A stretch of 64,000 bases of DNA. It comes from Bryobacter sp964387685 (lineage in GTDB: Bacteria; Acidobacteriota; Terriglobia; Bryobacterales; Bryobacteraceae). The notes beneath the pieces were generated by a model. The model did no database searches. It saw only the letters and a list, made by a program, of their open reading frames with translations, and had not been told where the DNA came from. This document shows positions 54,925-63,846 of the stretch, one piece after another. Location of the stretch: NCBI GenBank assembly GCA_964387685.1, contig CAYLXK010000010.1, positions 115,828 to 179,827 on the forward strand, given 5' to 3'. A program made the position numbers and the translations under genes. How positions within the stretch are numbered: the stretch's first letter is position 1; every line of letters starts with the position of its first letter.

Positions 54925-55598
54925 CGCCCGGGCAAATCCCGCCACCTCCCCGGCAGCGGCCGATACCCGCACGCCCACCACGCCAGCGCCGTCGCCATCA
55001 CCAAATCGTCATGCTCCCCCGCGCTAATCCAGCGCGTCTTGGCTGCCCCCATCTCTCTCCGCATTCCCATCAGTTCCGTCTTCAGCTCCTCCACAAACCG
55101 TCCCCCCTCGATCAACTTCAGCTCCCGCCTCTCCAGCGCCATCGCCAGCCCCTCCATCAATTCATTCTTCGGCGCATAGTAGTCCGTATTCTTCCAGTGC
55201 CCCGCCTGCCCGCTTGTAAACACCACCGGCGCCAGACTCAACCACGCCCTCCTCTCGCTCGCCTCATATAGCCGCTCCCGCAGCGCCTCCACCACCGGCG
55301 CGCCCACCCCTGTCGCATCCACCGCCACCACCATCTCGCAATCCCGCAGTGCCACGCTCTCCACCATCCGCCGGATCGAATCCACCACCTTCCCATAACC
55401 CGTCCCCAGCGCCACGCGTTCCACCCGCACCACCGTCTTCCGCCTCTCCACCAACGGCTCAAACGTCACCGCGTCCTTCGCCCCTCCCGTCATCACCACG
55501 TCCTTCACAATCGCCATCGCCGTATGGTCCTGCCGCTGCCCCAAATCCACCCCCAGGTGATACCGCACCGCCAGCACCGTTTTCTTGAGCGTCGTCAC
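54921..55598 (-). CDS. Terminase large subunit, nuclease domain (separate gene)
   Basis: This 225-residue protein corresponds to the RNase-H-like nuclease half of a phage terminase large subunit. The acidic metal ligands are Asp in LGVDLGQRQDH, Asp in MVVAVDATGVG and the Asp pair in EHDDLVMATALAWWA. The ATPase half is encoded by the gene immediately upstream with a four-base ATGA overlap, so both parts are probably made together. All key residues are present, which argues against simple decay. No portal, capsid or tail gene is near. Confidence 0.82.
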   Translation of the reverse strand: MTTLKKTVLAVRYHLGVDLGQRQDHTAMAIVKDVVMTGGAKDAVTFEPLVERRKTVVRVERVALGTGYGKVVDSIRRMVESVALRDCEMVVAVDATGVGAPVVEALRERLYEASERRAWLSLAPVVFTSGQAGHWKNTDYYAPKNELMEGLAMALERRELKLIEGGRFVEELKTELMGMRREMGAAKTRWISAGEHDDLVMATALAWWACGYRPLPGRWRDLPGR

Positions 55599-56416
55599 GA
55601 AAATTCGAGCTCCCTCTCATCCCGCACCATCGCCTCCTCCAGCCATTCCGCCCGAATCGCCTGCCCCTCCGCGCTCACAAACTCGCAGCAGTATTCCTGC
55701 CGGAACCAATCCGCCCCCATCCTCCTTCTTTCGCTTTCGAGAAACGCGGCCGAGATCCTCTCACACTCGCTCGCCTTCACCTCCACCCGCAGCCATTCCT
55801 CGCCCCCCTGCACCCATTCCCGCCAAAAGAATCCCTGCGCCCCAAACGGCGTCGAAAGCAGCCACAGCGCCCCATTCTTCACCGCCAGCATCGGACCCGC
55901 CGCGTAATACTGCTCCTGGCTCACCCTCGCCGCCTCGTCGATGATCAATAAATCGACGGCGGAAAACCCCCGCATCGTCGCCTCCACCCCCGGCAGCGCG
56001 ATCACCCGGCTTTCATTCGGCAGCACCACGGACAGCTCGTTCACCTGGTCCGTCGGCAATTTCGCCAGCCCCGCCTTGGCGAGAAACCGCTTCACCTTCC
56101 GCAAAAACTCGCCGCTCTGCCGCTCCGAAGGCGACATCACGATCACCGTCGCCTCCTTCGTCGTCAACGCCGCATGCACCGCCTTCAAAGCGGTCACCGA
56201 AGACTTGCCCCATTGCCTGGTGCAGTTGAGAATCACCCTCCGCGACTCGGCTTCGAGCAGTTCCCTTTGCTTGGAATCCACCCGAAACCCCAGCTTCGCC
56301 TCGGCAAAAGAACACACGTCCCCCCAGGTCTTGGGCGAATGCCCCTTCGGCCTCCCCACAAAATCCTCAATCCTCTTCCCCTCCGCCCCCACCGGCGACA
56401 CCGACAGATAAGACAT
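55595..56416 (-). CDS. Terminase large subunit, ATPase domain (separate gene)
   Basis: This 273-residue protein carries the ATPase half of a terminase large subunit. CTRQWGKSSVTALKA is the Walker A motif of the kind found in these enzymes, VDLLIIDEAARVSQ is Walker B with its catalytic Glu, and LSTPFGAQGFFW follows as coupling motif. A ribosome binding site GAGGTGAGGG precedes the ATG. Normally ATPase and nuclease are in one protein of about 450-600 residues; here they are split and overlap by four bases. A domesticated or GTA-like packaging motor, or a remnant, is possible. Confidence 0.85.
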   Translation of the reverse strand: MSYLSVSPVGAEGKRIEDFVGRPKGHSPKTWGDVCSFAEAKLGFRVDSKQRELLEAESRRVILNCTRQWGKSSVTALKAVHAALTTKEATVIVMSPSERQSGEFLRKVKRFLAKAGLAKLPTDQVNELSVVLPNESRVIALPGVEATMRGFSAVDLLIIDEAARVSQEQYYAAGPMLAVKNGALWLLSTPFGAQGFFWREWVQGGEEWLRVEVKASECERISAAFLESERRRMGADWFRQEYCCEFVSAEGQAIRAEWLEEAMVRDERELEFS

Positions 56417-56913
56417 CCCTCACCTCGAGAGACAAGCAGCAAACCGGCAAACCCTGCCAATCTACTATTACCAGCAGTCCCCGACCATTTTCGGGCGCCC
56501 TACCGCTAAGTCACTCAAAACGCACCGAATAAACTTCCCGTCCGCCCGCGACTCCCTTGCGCCGCCCGCTCGGGATTACGGAAGGGCCTCGGCTAGGGTC
56601 TAGCATCCCGGGCTTAAGACTTGTCGGTTCGTATTCTCAAGTTAACGAATGGCGGAGGTCATGGAGACATTGCATTAGATCAGCTAACTGGCTTGCTGAA
56701 TCGATAGACGAACTCGAGCGAATAGCTCGGAAACGCTTCTTGCACGCCGTGGTCAACCACTGGAACGCGAAGCGGCTGAATAGGGCAACTGCTTACAAGC
56801 CTGTACAATACAAGATCAGAGAAATTTGATTTAGCGACATCGAAAGTCTTCAGACGAGCTTCGTTGTCCCCAGATGTCCCAATGGAGATCTCGGGCTACT
56901 TCTCTTCGCCCCA
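56417..56913. other. Intergenic region left of the restriction island
   Basis: This 497-base stretch separates the terminase genes from hsdR. Composition changes from C-rich DNA to more AT-rich DNA at about 56600. A 90-codon frame at 56557-56829 is open and has a fairly protein-like second half (SIDELERIARKRFLHAVV) but no ribosome binding site or recognisable family; it may be a gene remnant or chance. No repeat, tRNA or integrase marks the boundary. Confidence 0.4.
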
Positions 56914-59280
56914 ATGAACAAAAAACAGCTCACCGAAACGGACATTCGCACCAAATTCATCACTCCCGCCATCCTCGGCGCTGATGGCTCGAAGTGGGAC
57001 AGAATGACGCAGCTGTTGGAAGAGCACTTCTTCACCAAGGGGAGGGTGATCGTTCGCGGAAAAACGGTGACACGGGGCAGCGCCAAGAAGGCCGACTACA
57101 TTCTGCTCTACAAGCCCAATATCCCGATCGCAGTCATCGAGGCAAAAGATAACAATCACTCCGTAGGTGCAGGCATGCAGCAAGCCTTAGAGTATGCGGA
57201 GGCCTTGGACCTGCCGTTTGCATACAGTTCCAATGGCGATGCTTTCCTTGAGCATGATCGCACCGGGGTTGCTGGCCCAGTCGAGAGGGAGATACCCCTT
57301 GAGGCGTTTCCCACACCGTCGGAACTATGGACTCGCTACTTGGCCTCCAAAGGGTTTTCCCCACAGCAGGAATCTATAGCTACCCAGGATTACTACGACG
57401 ATGGTTCGCGAAAACCACCTCGTTATTACCAGGTCGTAGCAGTGAATCGGGTCGTCGAGGCGATCGCTCGTGGCCAGAATCGAGTTCTGCTTGTCATGGC
57501 CACTGGGACGGGAAAGACCTATACTGCTTTCCAGATCATCTGGCGTCTTTGGAAATCGGGTGCGAAGAAGCGGATTCTCTTCCTTGTGGACCGCAACATC
57601 CTTGCGGATCAAACCAAGACAAACGACTTCAAACCCTTCGGCGCGGCGATGACGAAGATCACAAATAGAACGGCAGACAAAGCCTTCGAGATCTATCTTG
57701 CTTTGTACCAGGCCGTTACCGGCACGGAAGAAGAACAAAACATCTACACTCAATTCTCGCCGGACTTCTTCGATCTCGTTGTTGTGGACGAATGCCATCG
57801 CGGAAGTGCTGCAGCAGATGCTTCGTGGCGAAAGGTACTAGACTACTTCTCCTCAGCCACCCAAATTGGCATGACGGCCACACCAAAGGAAACCACAGAC
57901 GTTTCGAATATCGAATACTTCGGCGATCCGATCTACACCTACTCATTGCGGCAAGGAATCGACGATGGCTTTTTAGCCCCATACAAAGTAGTCCGGATCG
58001 GGCTAGATCGCGATCTGGATGGGTGGAGGCCGGAGCACGGCCAAACGGATCGGTTTGGGGAACTCATTGAAGATCGCGAATACAACGTTCTGGACTTCGA
58101 CAGAACGCTGATCCTGGAAAAGCGTACCAAACTGGTTGCCGACAAGGTGACCGAGTTTCTTAAAGCTACAGATCGTTTTGGCAAGACCATCATCTTCTGC
58201 GAGAACACCGATCACGCGGAGAGAATGCGGCAGGCTATGGTAAACGCGAATTCCGACCTTGCAGCGGCCAACAAGCGCTATGTAGTTCGGATCACCGGGG
58301 ACGATCCCTACGGCAAAGCCCAGCTTGATAATTTCATCGACCCTGAATCGACGTTTCCGGTTATCGCCACCACTTCGCAGCTTATGTCAACGGGCGTAGA
58401 CGCCCAAACTTGCCAGCTCATCGTGCTCGATAAACGGATCAACTCAATGACCGAGTTCAAACAAATCATTGGCCGCGGCACCCGAATCAACGAAGACTAC
58501 AACAAGCTGTACTTCACGATTATGGATTTCAAGCAGGCAACTGCGTTGTTTGCTGATCCAGCGTTTGATGGCGATCCCGTTCAAATCTACGAGCCTGGTC
58601 CCGATGAACCGGCGGTACCACCCGAAAACACCGAAGACGTCGCCGAGCGAGATGATCCAGAAGCGACAATGTCGGACTTTCCAATCGGGACTGAAGCTCA
58701 AGAAGATAATTCCCCACGGAAGTACTTTGTCGATGACGTCGAGGTTGCGGTTGCAACCGAACGTGTCAAGTACTTGGGTGAGGATGGACGGCTGATTACG
58801 GAGTCCTTGAAAGACTACTCTCGAAAGGCACTTCGCAAGGAGTACGCGTCCCTCGATCAATTTCTGAGCGCGTGGAAGGAAGCGGACCGCAAGCAAGTGA
58901 TTTTGGAAGCACTTGCCGCCAAGGGCGTCTTCATCGATGAGCTGGCTGAACAGGTGGGACGCGACTACGATGCTTTCGACCTTGTTTGCCATGTCGCTTA
59001 CGATCGACCGCCACTAACGCGCCGAGAACGTGTCGAACGAGTACGAAAGCAAGATGTTTTCGCTCGCTACTCTCAGTCTGCCCGAGCTGTCCTCCAGGCG
59101 TTGCTGGACAAATACTCAGATGGTGGGGTCAGAAGCCTTGAATCTCTTGAAATTCTCAAGATCGATCCGCTAACGCGTCTGGGTACACCGATCGAAATCA
59201 TTCAATTCTTTGGCGGCAAAGACAAATACCTCGCCGCAGTTCAAGAGCTGGAAACCCAGCTCTATCTTGAGGCCGCATAA
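56914..59280 (+). CDS. hsdR: Type I restriction enzyme, R subunit
   Basis: This 788-residue protein is the motor and nuclease subunit of a type I restriction system. The N-terminal nuclease has Asp61 and Glu76-x-Lys78 (AVIEAKD). The helicase motor has Walker A MATGTGKT near 194, VVVDECHRG near 290, the motif III-type MTATPKETTD, and late motif IGRGTRINEDY near 522. The C-terminal part (about 630-780) is the EcoEI-type R_C domain. It cuts foreign DNA at a distance after translocation. The ATG has no clear Shine-Dalgarno. It is the first gene of a four-gene operon. Confidence 0.96.
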   Translation: MNKKQLTETDIRTKFITPAILGADGSKWDRMTQLLEEHFFTKGRVIVRGKTVTRGSAKKADYILLYKPNIPIAVIEAKDNNHSVGAGMQQALEYAEALDLPFAYSSNGDAFLEHDRTGVAGPVEREIPLEAFPTPSELWTRYLASKGFSPQQESIATQDYYDDGSRKPPRYYQVVAVNRVVEAIARGQNRVLLVMATGTGKTYTAFQIIWRLWKSGAKKRILFLVDRNILADQTKTNDFKPFGAAMTKITNRTADKAFEIYLALYQAVTGTEEEQNIYTQFSPDFFDLVVVDECHRGSAAADASWRKVLDYFSSATQIGMTATPKETTDVSNIEYFGDPIYTYSLRQGIDDGFLAPYKVVRIGLDRDLDGWRPEHGQTDRFGELIEDREYNVLDFDRTLILEKRTKLVADKVTEFLKATDRFGKTIIFCENTDHAERMRQAMVNANSDLAAANKRYVVRITGDDPYGKAQLDNFIDPESTFPVIATTSQLMSTGVDAQTCQLIVLDKRINSMTEFKQIIGRGTRINEDYNKLYFTIMDFKQATALFADPAFDGDPVQIYEPGPDEPAVPPENTEDVAERDDPEATMSDFPIGTEAQEDNSPRKYFVDDVEVAVATERVKYLGEDGRLITESLKDYSRKALRKEYASLDQFLSAWKEADRKQVILEALAAKGVFIDELAEQVGRDYDAFDLVCHVAYDRPPLTRRERVERVRKQDVFARYSQSARAVLQALLDKYSDGGVRSLESLEILKIDPLTRLGTPIEIIQFFGGKDKYLAAVQELETQLYLEAA

Positions 59281-59283
59281 TCA

Positions 59284-60759
59284 ATGCCCAACGTTTCCAA
59301 TATTGTTAAGACCATTCAGGACATCATGCGAAAAGACGCTGGCACCTACGGTGATGCACAGCGCTTGGAGCAACTCGGCTGGATGTTCTTCCTTAAGATT
59401 TTTGATGACCGTGAGAAGGAATTGCAGCTCCTTCGCGACAACTATAAATCACCGATTCCTCAGCACCTGCGTTGGTCAGCGTGGGCCACTGACGAAGAGG
59501 GAATCACAGGCGAAGCACTACTGGACTTCGTCAACAATACGCTGCTGCCAAAACTGAAGGCCCTGGCGACAGGCGGCGACGAGATCTCAAGATTGGTTCG
59601 CGCCGTGTTCGAGGATGCCAACAACTACATGAAGAACGGCACTCTCATGCGGCAGGTCATCAACAAGGTCAATGGCATCGATTTCAACGCCTCCGACGAC
59701 CGCCACATGTTCGGTGACATCTACGAAAAGCTGCTCCGTGATCTCCAGTCCGCAGGCAACGCTGGCGAGTTCTACACACCCCGCGCTGTCACCCAGTTCA
59801 TTGTGGAACAGGTAAACCCGCAACTAGGGGAGCACATCCTCGATCCTGCGTGCGGTACCGGGGGCTTTCTAACCAGCACCATTGAACACCTTCGCAAACA
59901 AGTTAAAACCGAAAGTGACGAACGGACCATCCAGGATTGCTTCACCGGCATCGAGAAGAAGCATCTGCCTTATATCCTCTGCATGACTAACCTTCTATTA
60001 CATGGGATCGACGTACCCAACAATGTACGGCATGACAACACGCTGTCCCGTCCGTTGCGCGATTGGTCGCCCAAGGAGCGCGTCGATGTAGTTGTCACGA
60101 ATCCGCCGTTTGGCGGCATGGAAGAAGATGGCATTGAAGCGAATTTTCCATCCGACTACCGAACCCGCGAAACTGCTGACTTATTTCTAGTCCTGATCAT
60201 GAAGATCCTTAAACCCGGCGGGCGGGCGGGGCTCGTCCTCCCCGATGGCACCCTCTTTGGCGAGGGGGTGAAGACGCGCATCAAAGAAGCTCTATTGACC
60301 GAATGCAACCTTCACACCATCGTTCGCCTGCCCAACGGAGTTTTTAATCCGTACACCGGCATCCGAACAAATCTGCTCTTCTTTACCAAGGACAGGCCCA
60401 CGACCGAGGTCTGGTACTACGAGCACCCCTACCCGCCTGGAGCCAAGAGCTACAACAAGAGTAGGCCGATTCGGATCGAAGAATTTGAGAGTGAACGTTC
60501 GTGGTGGGGTATCGAAGAGAACGGTTTCGCCTCCCGCGAGGAGAACGAACAAGCATGGCGGGTTCCTATTGAACAGATCAAAGCTGGGAACTACAATCTT
60601 GACCTCAAGAATCCATTTATTGCAGACACTGGCCCCGGGGACGTCGAGCATCTCTTGCCTGAGTACGAGAGGCTGCTCGCTCAGATCGCAGAGACACGCG
60701 AGGCACTGCGACGCGAGCTGTACGATGCGTTATCCGACACTGGTGGAAATGAATCATGA
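59284..60759 (+). CDS. hsdM: Type I restriction system methyltransferase, M subunit
   Basis: This 491-residue protein is an N6-adenine methyltransferase. The N-terminal helical domain (MFFLKIFDDREKELQ) is followed by the SAM-binding DPACGTGGF at 187-195, and the catalytic NPPF at 273-276. HMFGDIYEKLLRDLQSAGNAGEFYTPR lies between, typical of HsdM. It methylates host DNA together with HsdS. The start lies three bases after hsdR. The last four bases overlap hsdS (ATGA). Confidence 0.97.
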   Translation: MPNVSNIVKTIQDIMRKDAGTYGDAQRLEQLGWMFFLKIFDDREKELQLLRDNYKSPIPQHLRWSAWATDEEGITGEALLDFVNNTLLPKLKALATGGDEISRLVRAVFEDANNYMKNGTLMRQVINKVNGIDFNASDDRHMFGDIYEKLLRDLQSAGNAGEFYTPRAVTQFIVEQVNPQLGEHILDPACGTGGFLTSTIEHLRKQVKTESDERTIQDCFTGIEKKHLPYILCMTNLLLHGIDVPNNVRHDNTLSRPLRDWSPKERVDVVVTNPPFGGMEEDGIEANFPSDYRTRETADLFLVLIMKILKPGGRAGLVLPDGTLFGEGVKTRIKEALLTECNLHTIVRLPNGVFNPYTGIRTNLLFFTKDRPTTEVWYYEHPYPPGAKSYNKSRPIRIEEFESERSWWGIEENGFASREENEQAWRVPIEQIKAGNYNLDLKNPFIADTGPGDVEHLLPEYERLLAQIAETREALRRELYDALSDTGGNES

Positions 60760-62315
60760 CTTCGGACAGATTCCTTGAAAAGTTTGATCTCTTCGCTGAT
60801 GCTCCGAATGCAGTGGCGAAGATGCGCGAACTGGCAGTATCACTAGCAGTTCAGGGCAAATTGGTCGCACAGGAACCGTCAGACCCTCCTGCGACAGAAC
60901 TATTGAAGAGTATTGAAATGGAAGCGGTCCGGCTGGCCCAATTGGGGCTGATCAAGAAGTCGGGTCTGGAACCGATCGATCAATCCGATGCTCCGTTTGC
61001 CATTCCGACGAGTTGGGTTTGGACGCGACTGGGCTGCATCGCGGATTGGGGCTCCGGTTCGACGCCGCCGAAGGAAGGGGCCGACTACTACGGCGGCGGA
61101 ATTACTTGGTTTCGATCCGGAGAGTTAAATGATAATCGTCAGCTTGCGCTTTCGGAGGAGACTATCACCGATTTAGCACTAGAGAAGTGCACTTTCCGTC
61201 GAAATCGTAGAGGTGATGTGCTTCTTGCAATGTATGGCGCAACCATCGGGAAAGTTGCCATTCTTGCCGAAGATGCCGTCACGAATCAAGCTGTCTGCGG
61301 CTGCACGCCGTTTACCGGCGTGTTCAATCAATATCTATTCTTCTTCCTACTTTCGCAACGAAAGCAGTTCCACTTGGCGAGCGAGGGAGGAGCTCAGCCC
61401 AACATCTCGAAGTGGAAGATTATCCGAACGCCATTTCCACTGCCGCCCTTTCCGGAACAACACCGAATCGTTTCTAAGCTGGACGAACTGATGACTCTGT
61501 GCGATCGACTAGAAGCGCAGCAGCATGAGCGGGAGAGGCGGCAATCCGAGCTCGCCCGAGCTTCCTTGGCCTACTTCGCAGGAGACCCAACCCCAGCCAG
61601 ACTCAGCTTGCTCTTCCACAATTCTTACGACATCGCAACTACAGACTTGCGCAGTTCAATCCTTTCCCTCGCAGTCCAGGGACGGCTTGTTCGTAGAGAG
61701 GCTGATGCTCCCATGGAGCCGCTCGAATCTATTCTCGCTGAGGCTTCTGTCAACGGAGTCTCTAAGGGGCCCACTTCTGACAGCTCAGCAACCGAAGTTC
61801 TCCGAATCAGTGCCGGTACTTCGAGGAAAGATTTTTATGTTGATGAGGACGACTTCAAGTATGTCGCGCTGGAAGCTGCGGAAATAGAGAAGTTTCAAAT
61901 CCTCCGGGGCGATCTTCTGGCTTGTCGGTTCAATGGAAACCTACACTACGTTGGACGATTCTCCTACTATCGCGGCCAATCCGGAAGGACTCAGGTCAAT
62001 CCTGATAAATTGATTCGCTTCCGAGTCAACACCGACCGCCACTGTCCACGATACATTTGTTACGCCATGAACGCGCCGCCAACTCGGGCGACGATCGAAT
62101 CAATGTGCGCGACAACTGCGGGAAACATTGGATTGAGTGCCGGGCGCCTGAAAACCGTCAAGGTTCCTCTTCCAACACTCTCCGAACAGCGACGAATAGT
62201 GAAGAGAGTTGAAGAACTGATGGTTCTGGTGGATCGTCTTGAGGAACAGCTTTCAAAGTCGGTGGAGGTAGGAGAAAGGCTTCTCGATGCAGTAGTTGCC
62301 GAACTCGTCGAGTAG
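60756..62315 (+). CDS. hsdS: Type I restriction system specificity subunit
   Basis: This 519-residue subunit has two target recognition domains that read the two halves of the DNA site. TRD1 covers about residues 75-230, with WVWTRLGCIADWGSGSTP as its opening; a helical spacer with PPFPEQHRIVSKLDELMTLCDRLE separates it from TRD2 (about 300-470), which ends with a second LPTLSEQRRIVKRVEELM. Each spacer copy is part of the conserved repeat pair. The specificity cannot be predicted. It overlaps hsdM by four bases and precedes the SIR2 gene by eight. Confidence 0.95.
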   Translation: MTSDRFLEKFDLFADAPNAVAKMRELAVSLAVQGKLVAQEPSDPPATELLKSIEMEAVRLAQLGLIKKSGLEPIDQSDAPFAIPTSWVWTRLGCIADWGSGSTPPKEGADYYGGGITWFRSGELNDNRQLALSEETITDLALEKCTFRRNRRGDVLLAMYGATIGKVAILAEDAVTNQAVCGCTPFTGVFNQYLFFFLLSQRKQFHLASEGGAQPNISKWKIIRTPFPLPPFPEQHRIVSKLDELMTLCDRLEAQQHERERRQSELARASLAYFAGDPTPARLSLLFHNSYDIATTDLRSSILSLAVQGRLVRREADAPMEPLESILAEASVNGVSKGPTSDSSATEVLRISAGTSRKDFYVDEDDFKYVALEAAEIEKFQILRGDLLACRFNGNLHYVGRFSYYRGQSGRTQVNPDKLIRFRVNTDRHCPRYICYAMNAPPTRATIESMCATTAGNIGLSAGRLKTVKVPLPTLSEQRRIVKRVEELMVLVDRLEEQLSKSVEVGERLLDAVVAELVE

Positions 62316-62323
62316 GAATCAGG

Positions 62324-63430
62324 ATGGCAGACCGGAGAAAACTTAGCTTTGAACACGCAGCGACTCTCGATGAGTTAGCGGGCATTGGGAAGAACCGTCG
62401 TTTTGACGAGGTTGTCGACAACCGTGATAGTGAAGAGATCCAAGTGATCTGCAAGAGGGGAGAAGAGGAAATCCCGCTCGCGAAACCGAGCCGCGCTTTC
62501 TACTTCGGCGATCGTGCGCTCTACGATCAGGAGTCCGCCAGGTTCGATAAAGCATCCAAGAATGAGATCCTTTGCGGGGATCAGTTCCGTCGCAATGGCC
62601 AAGCCTTTGCGGCGCTGAAAAAAGCCGTTACGACGGGATTCGTGATACCGTTCGTTGGCGCTGGGATGTCCGTTTCTGCTGGCCTTCCAAGTTGGACCAG
62701 CTACCTTCTACAGCTCTGTGGAGACGCAAACCTCGACGCTGCTGCAATGGCGGAACGACTGAAAGCGACTGGGGATTACGAAGGTGCGATTAACGACATT
62801 CTCGGAAGGATAGGCTTCCCCGTTTTCGAACGGGATTTCGAACGCGACTTCACAGTCCATGACGTTGTTGATGGAGCGGTGACCATTTTGCCGAAGCTCT
62901 TTAATCGTTGTGCGATTACTACGAACTTCGATCGAGTACTGGAGAAAGTTTACGAGCAAGAGGGCGTGCCTTTTTCCGACACAGCGACCGGCAGAGGCAA
63001 TGCCAACCCTTTCTACCGCGCAATTCCTGCCGGGGACCGGTATTTGCTTAAACTTCATGGCAAGTTGGATAGCGCCGCTGAGAGGGTTCTTCTTAAGGGT
63101 GAGTATGAGGCGGCCTATGGGCAAGACGACGACATTCACTTCGACTTCCCTCTGCCCAAGCTATTGAAGCGCCTTTACCTGAGCTACAGCTTCCTATTCC
63201 TTGGATGCAGTCTTGCGACGGACCGTACGGTTTTGACCTTCATGAAGGTTGCCCAAGAAGTGGGAGGCGACCAACTCCCTCATCACTACGCGATCCTTGC
63301 ATGTCCAGAGAATGTGGATGATAAGCGAATCATCGATCAACGCCTTGCAGACTGCCATATTACGCCGATCTGGTATCCAGAAGGGGAGTACGAAAAGGTC
63401 CAGGAAATACTGGAGCTGCTTCTTGACTAG
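62324..63430 (+). CDS. SIR2-like protein in the restriction operon
   Basis: This 368-residue protein has a SIR2-like NAD-binding domain (about 105-360): FVGAGMSVSAGLPSW at 110-124, TTNFDRVLEK with Asn201, and LKLHGKLD with His245, then LFLGCSLATDR. These residues match the NAD-hydrolysing SIR2 domains of bacterial defence proteins rather than the zinc-containing deacetylases, as no Cys-pair zinc site is visible. The first 100 residues form a separate, unassigned domain with AATLDELAGIGKNRRFDE at its start. It starts eight bases after hsdS. It probably depletes NAD when phage overcomes restriction, which is inference. Confidence 0.88.
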   Translation: MADRRKLSFEHAATLDELAGIGKNRRFDEVVDNRDSEEIQVICKRGEEEIPLAKPSRAFYFGDRALYDQESARFDKASKNEILCGDQFRRNGQAFAALKKAVTTGFVIPFVGAGMSVSAGLPSWTSYLLQLCGDANLDAAAMAERLKATGDYEGAINDILGRIGFPVFERDFERDFTVHDVVDGAVTILPKLFNRCAITTNFDRVLEKVYEQEGVPFSDTATGRGNANPFYRAIPAGDRYLLKLHGKLDSAAERVLLKGEYEAAYGQDDDIHFDFPLPKLLKRLYLSYSFLFLGCSLATDRTVLTFMKVAQEVGGDQLPHHYAILACPENVDDKRIIDQRLADCHITPIWYPEGEYEKVQEILELLLD

Positions 63431-63846
63431 TCAAACCACTTGTTAACGCCAGCATTAGCTGGTATGTGGCGCAATGCTTGTTTAAGTCGTCTGTGCGTCG
63501 TGGCACGAAAAGCGGATCTATGAACCTGCGTCAACCCCTATCCGCGAATACATGAAAATCTTTACCGATCCCACTTGAACTCAACTCTTGCGAGTGCTTA
63601 CACATAATAAGAAACGTCTCTAAGGCATAGGATGAAAATGCGCTCAATTCTGATTGGGTCAAGGCACATTGCGGGTTTTAAATCGAAATAGCGAACGTCG
63701 CTTCGATGGAACACCTCGGATCGCTAACTGCTTGGCGGGCGGTCACACCCCACAAAACTTTTTATCCCCTTTCCCCTCAACAAAATCGCTCCCACGCCGC
63801 CCTTTGCACGCTCCCCCTTCATGCATCCTGGAACCGAGGAATTGTT
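63431..63846. other. Intergenic region right of the restriction island
   Basis: No gene is convincing in this stretch. A 12-base palindrome TTGACTAGTCAA (63423-63434) covers the SIR2 stop, and CCAGC/GCTGG (near 63449-63462) could form a small hairpin, but no T-tract follows. Composition is AT-richer to about 63720 and then turns C-rich again like the terminase region, which marks the right boundary of the island. I find no tRNA, att repeat or transposase. Confidence 0.4.

Noticed and set aside
56557..56829. 90-codon frame as a transposase or integrase remnant
   Set aside because: No catalytic motif, terminal repeats or ribosome binding site could be seen.
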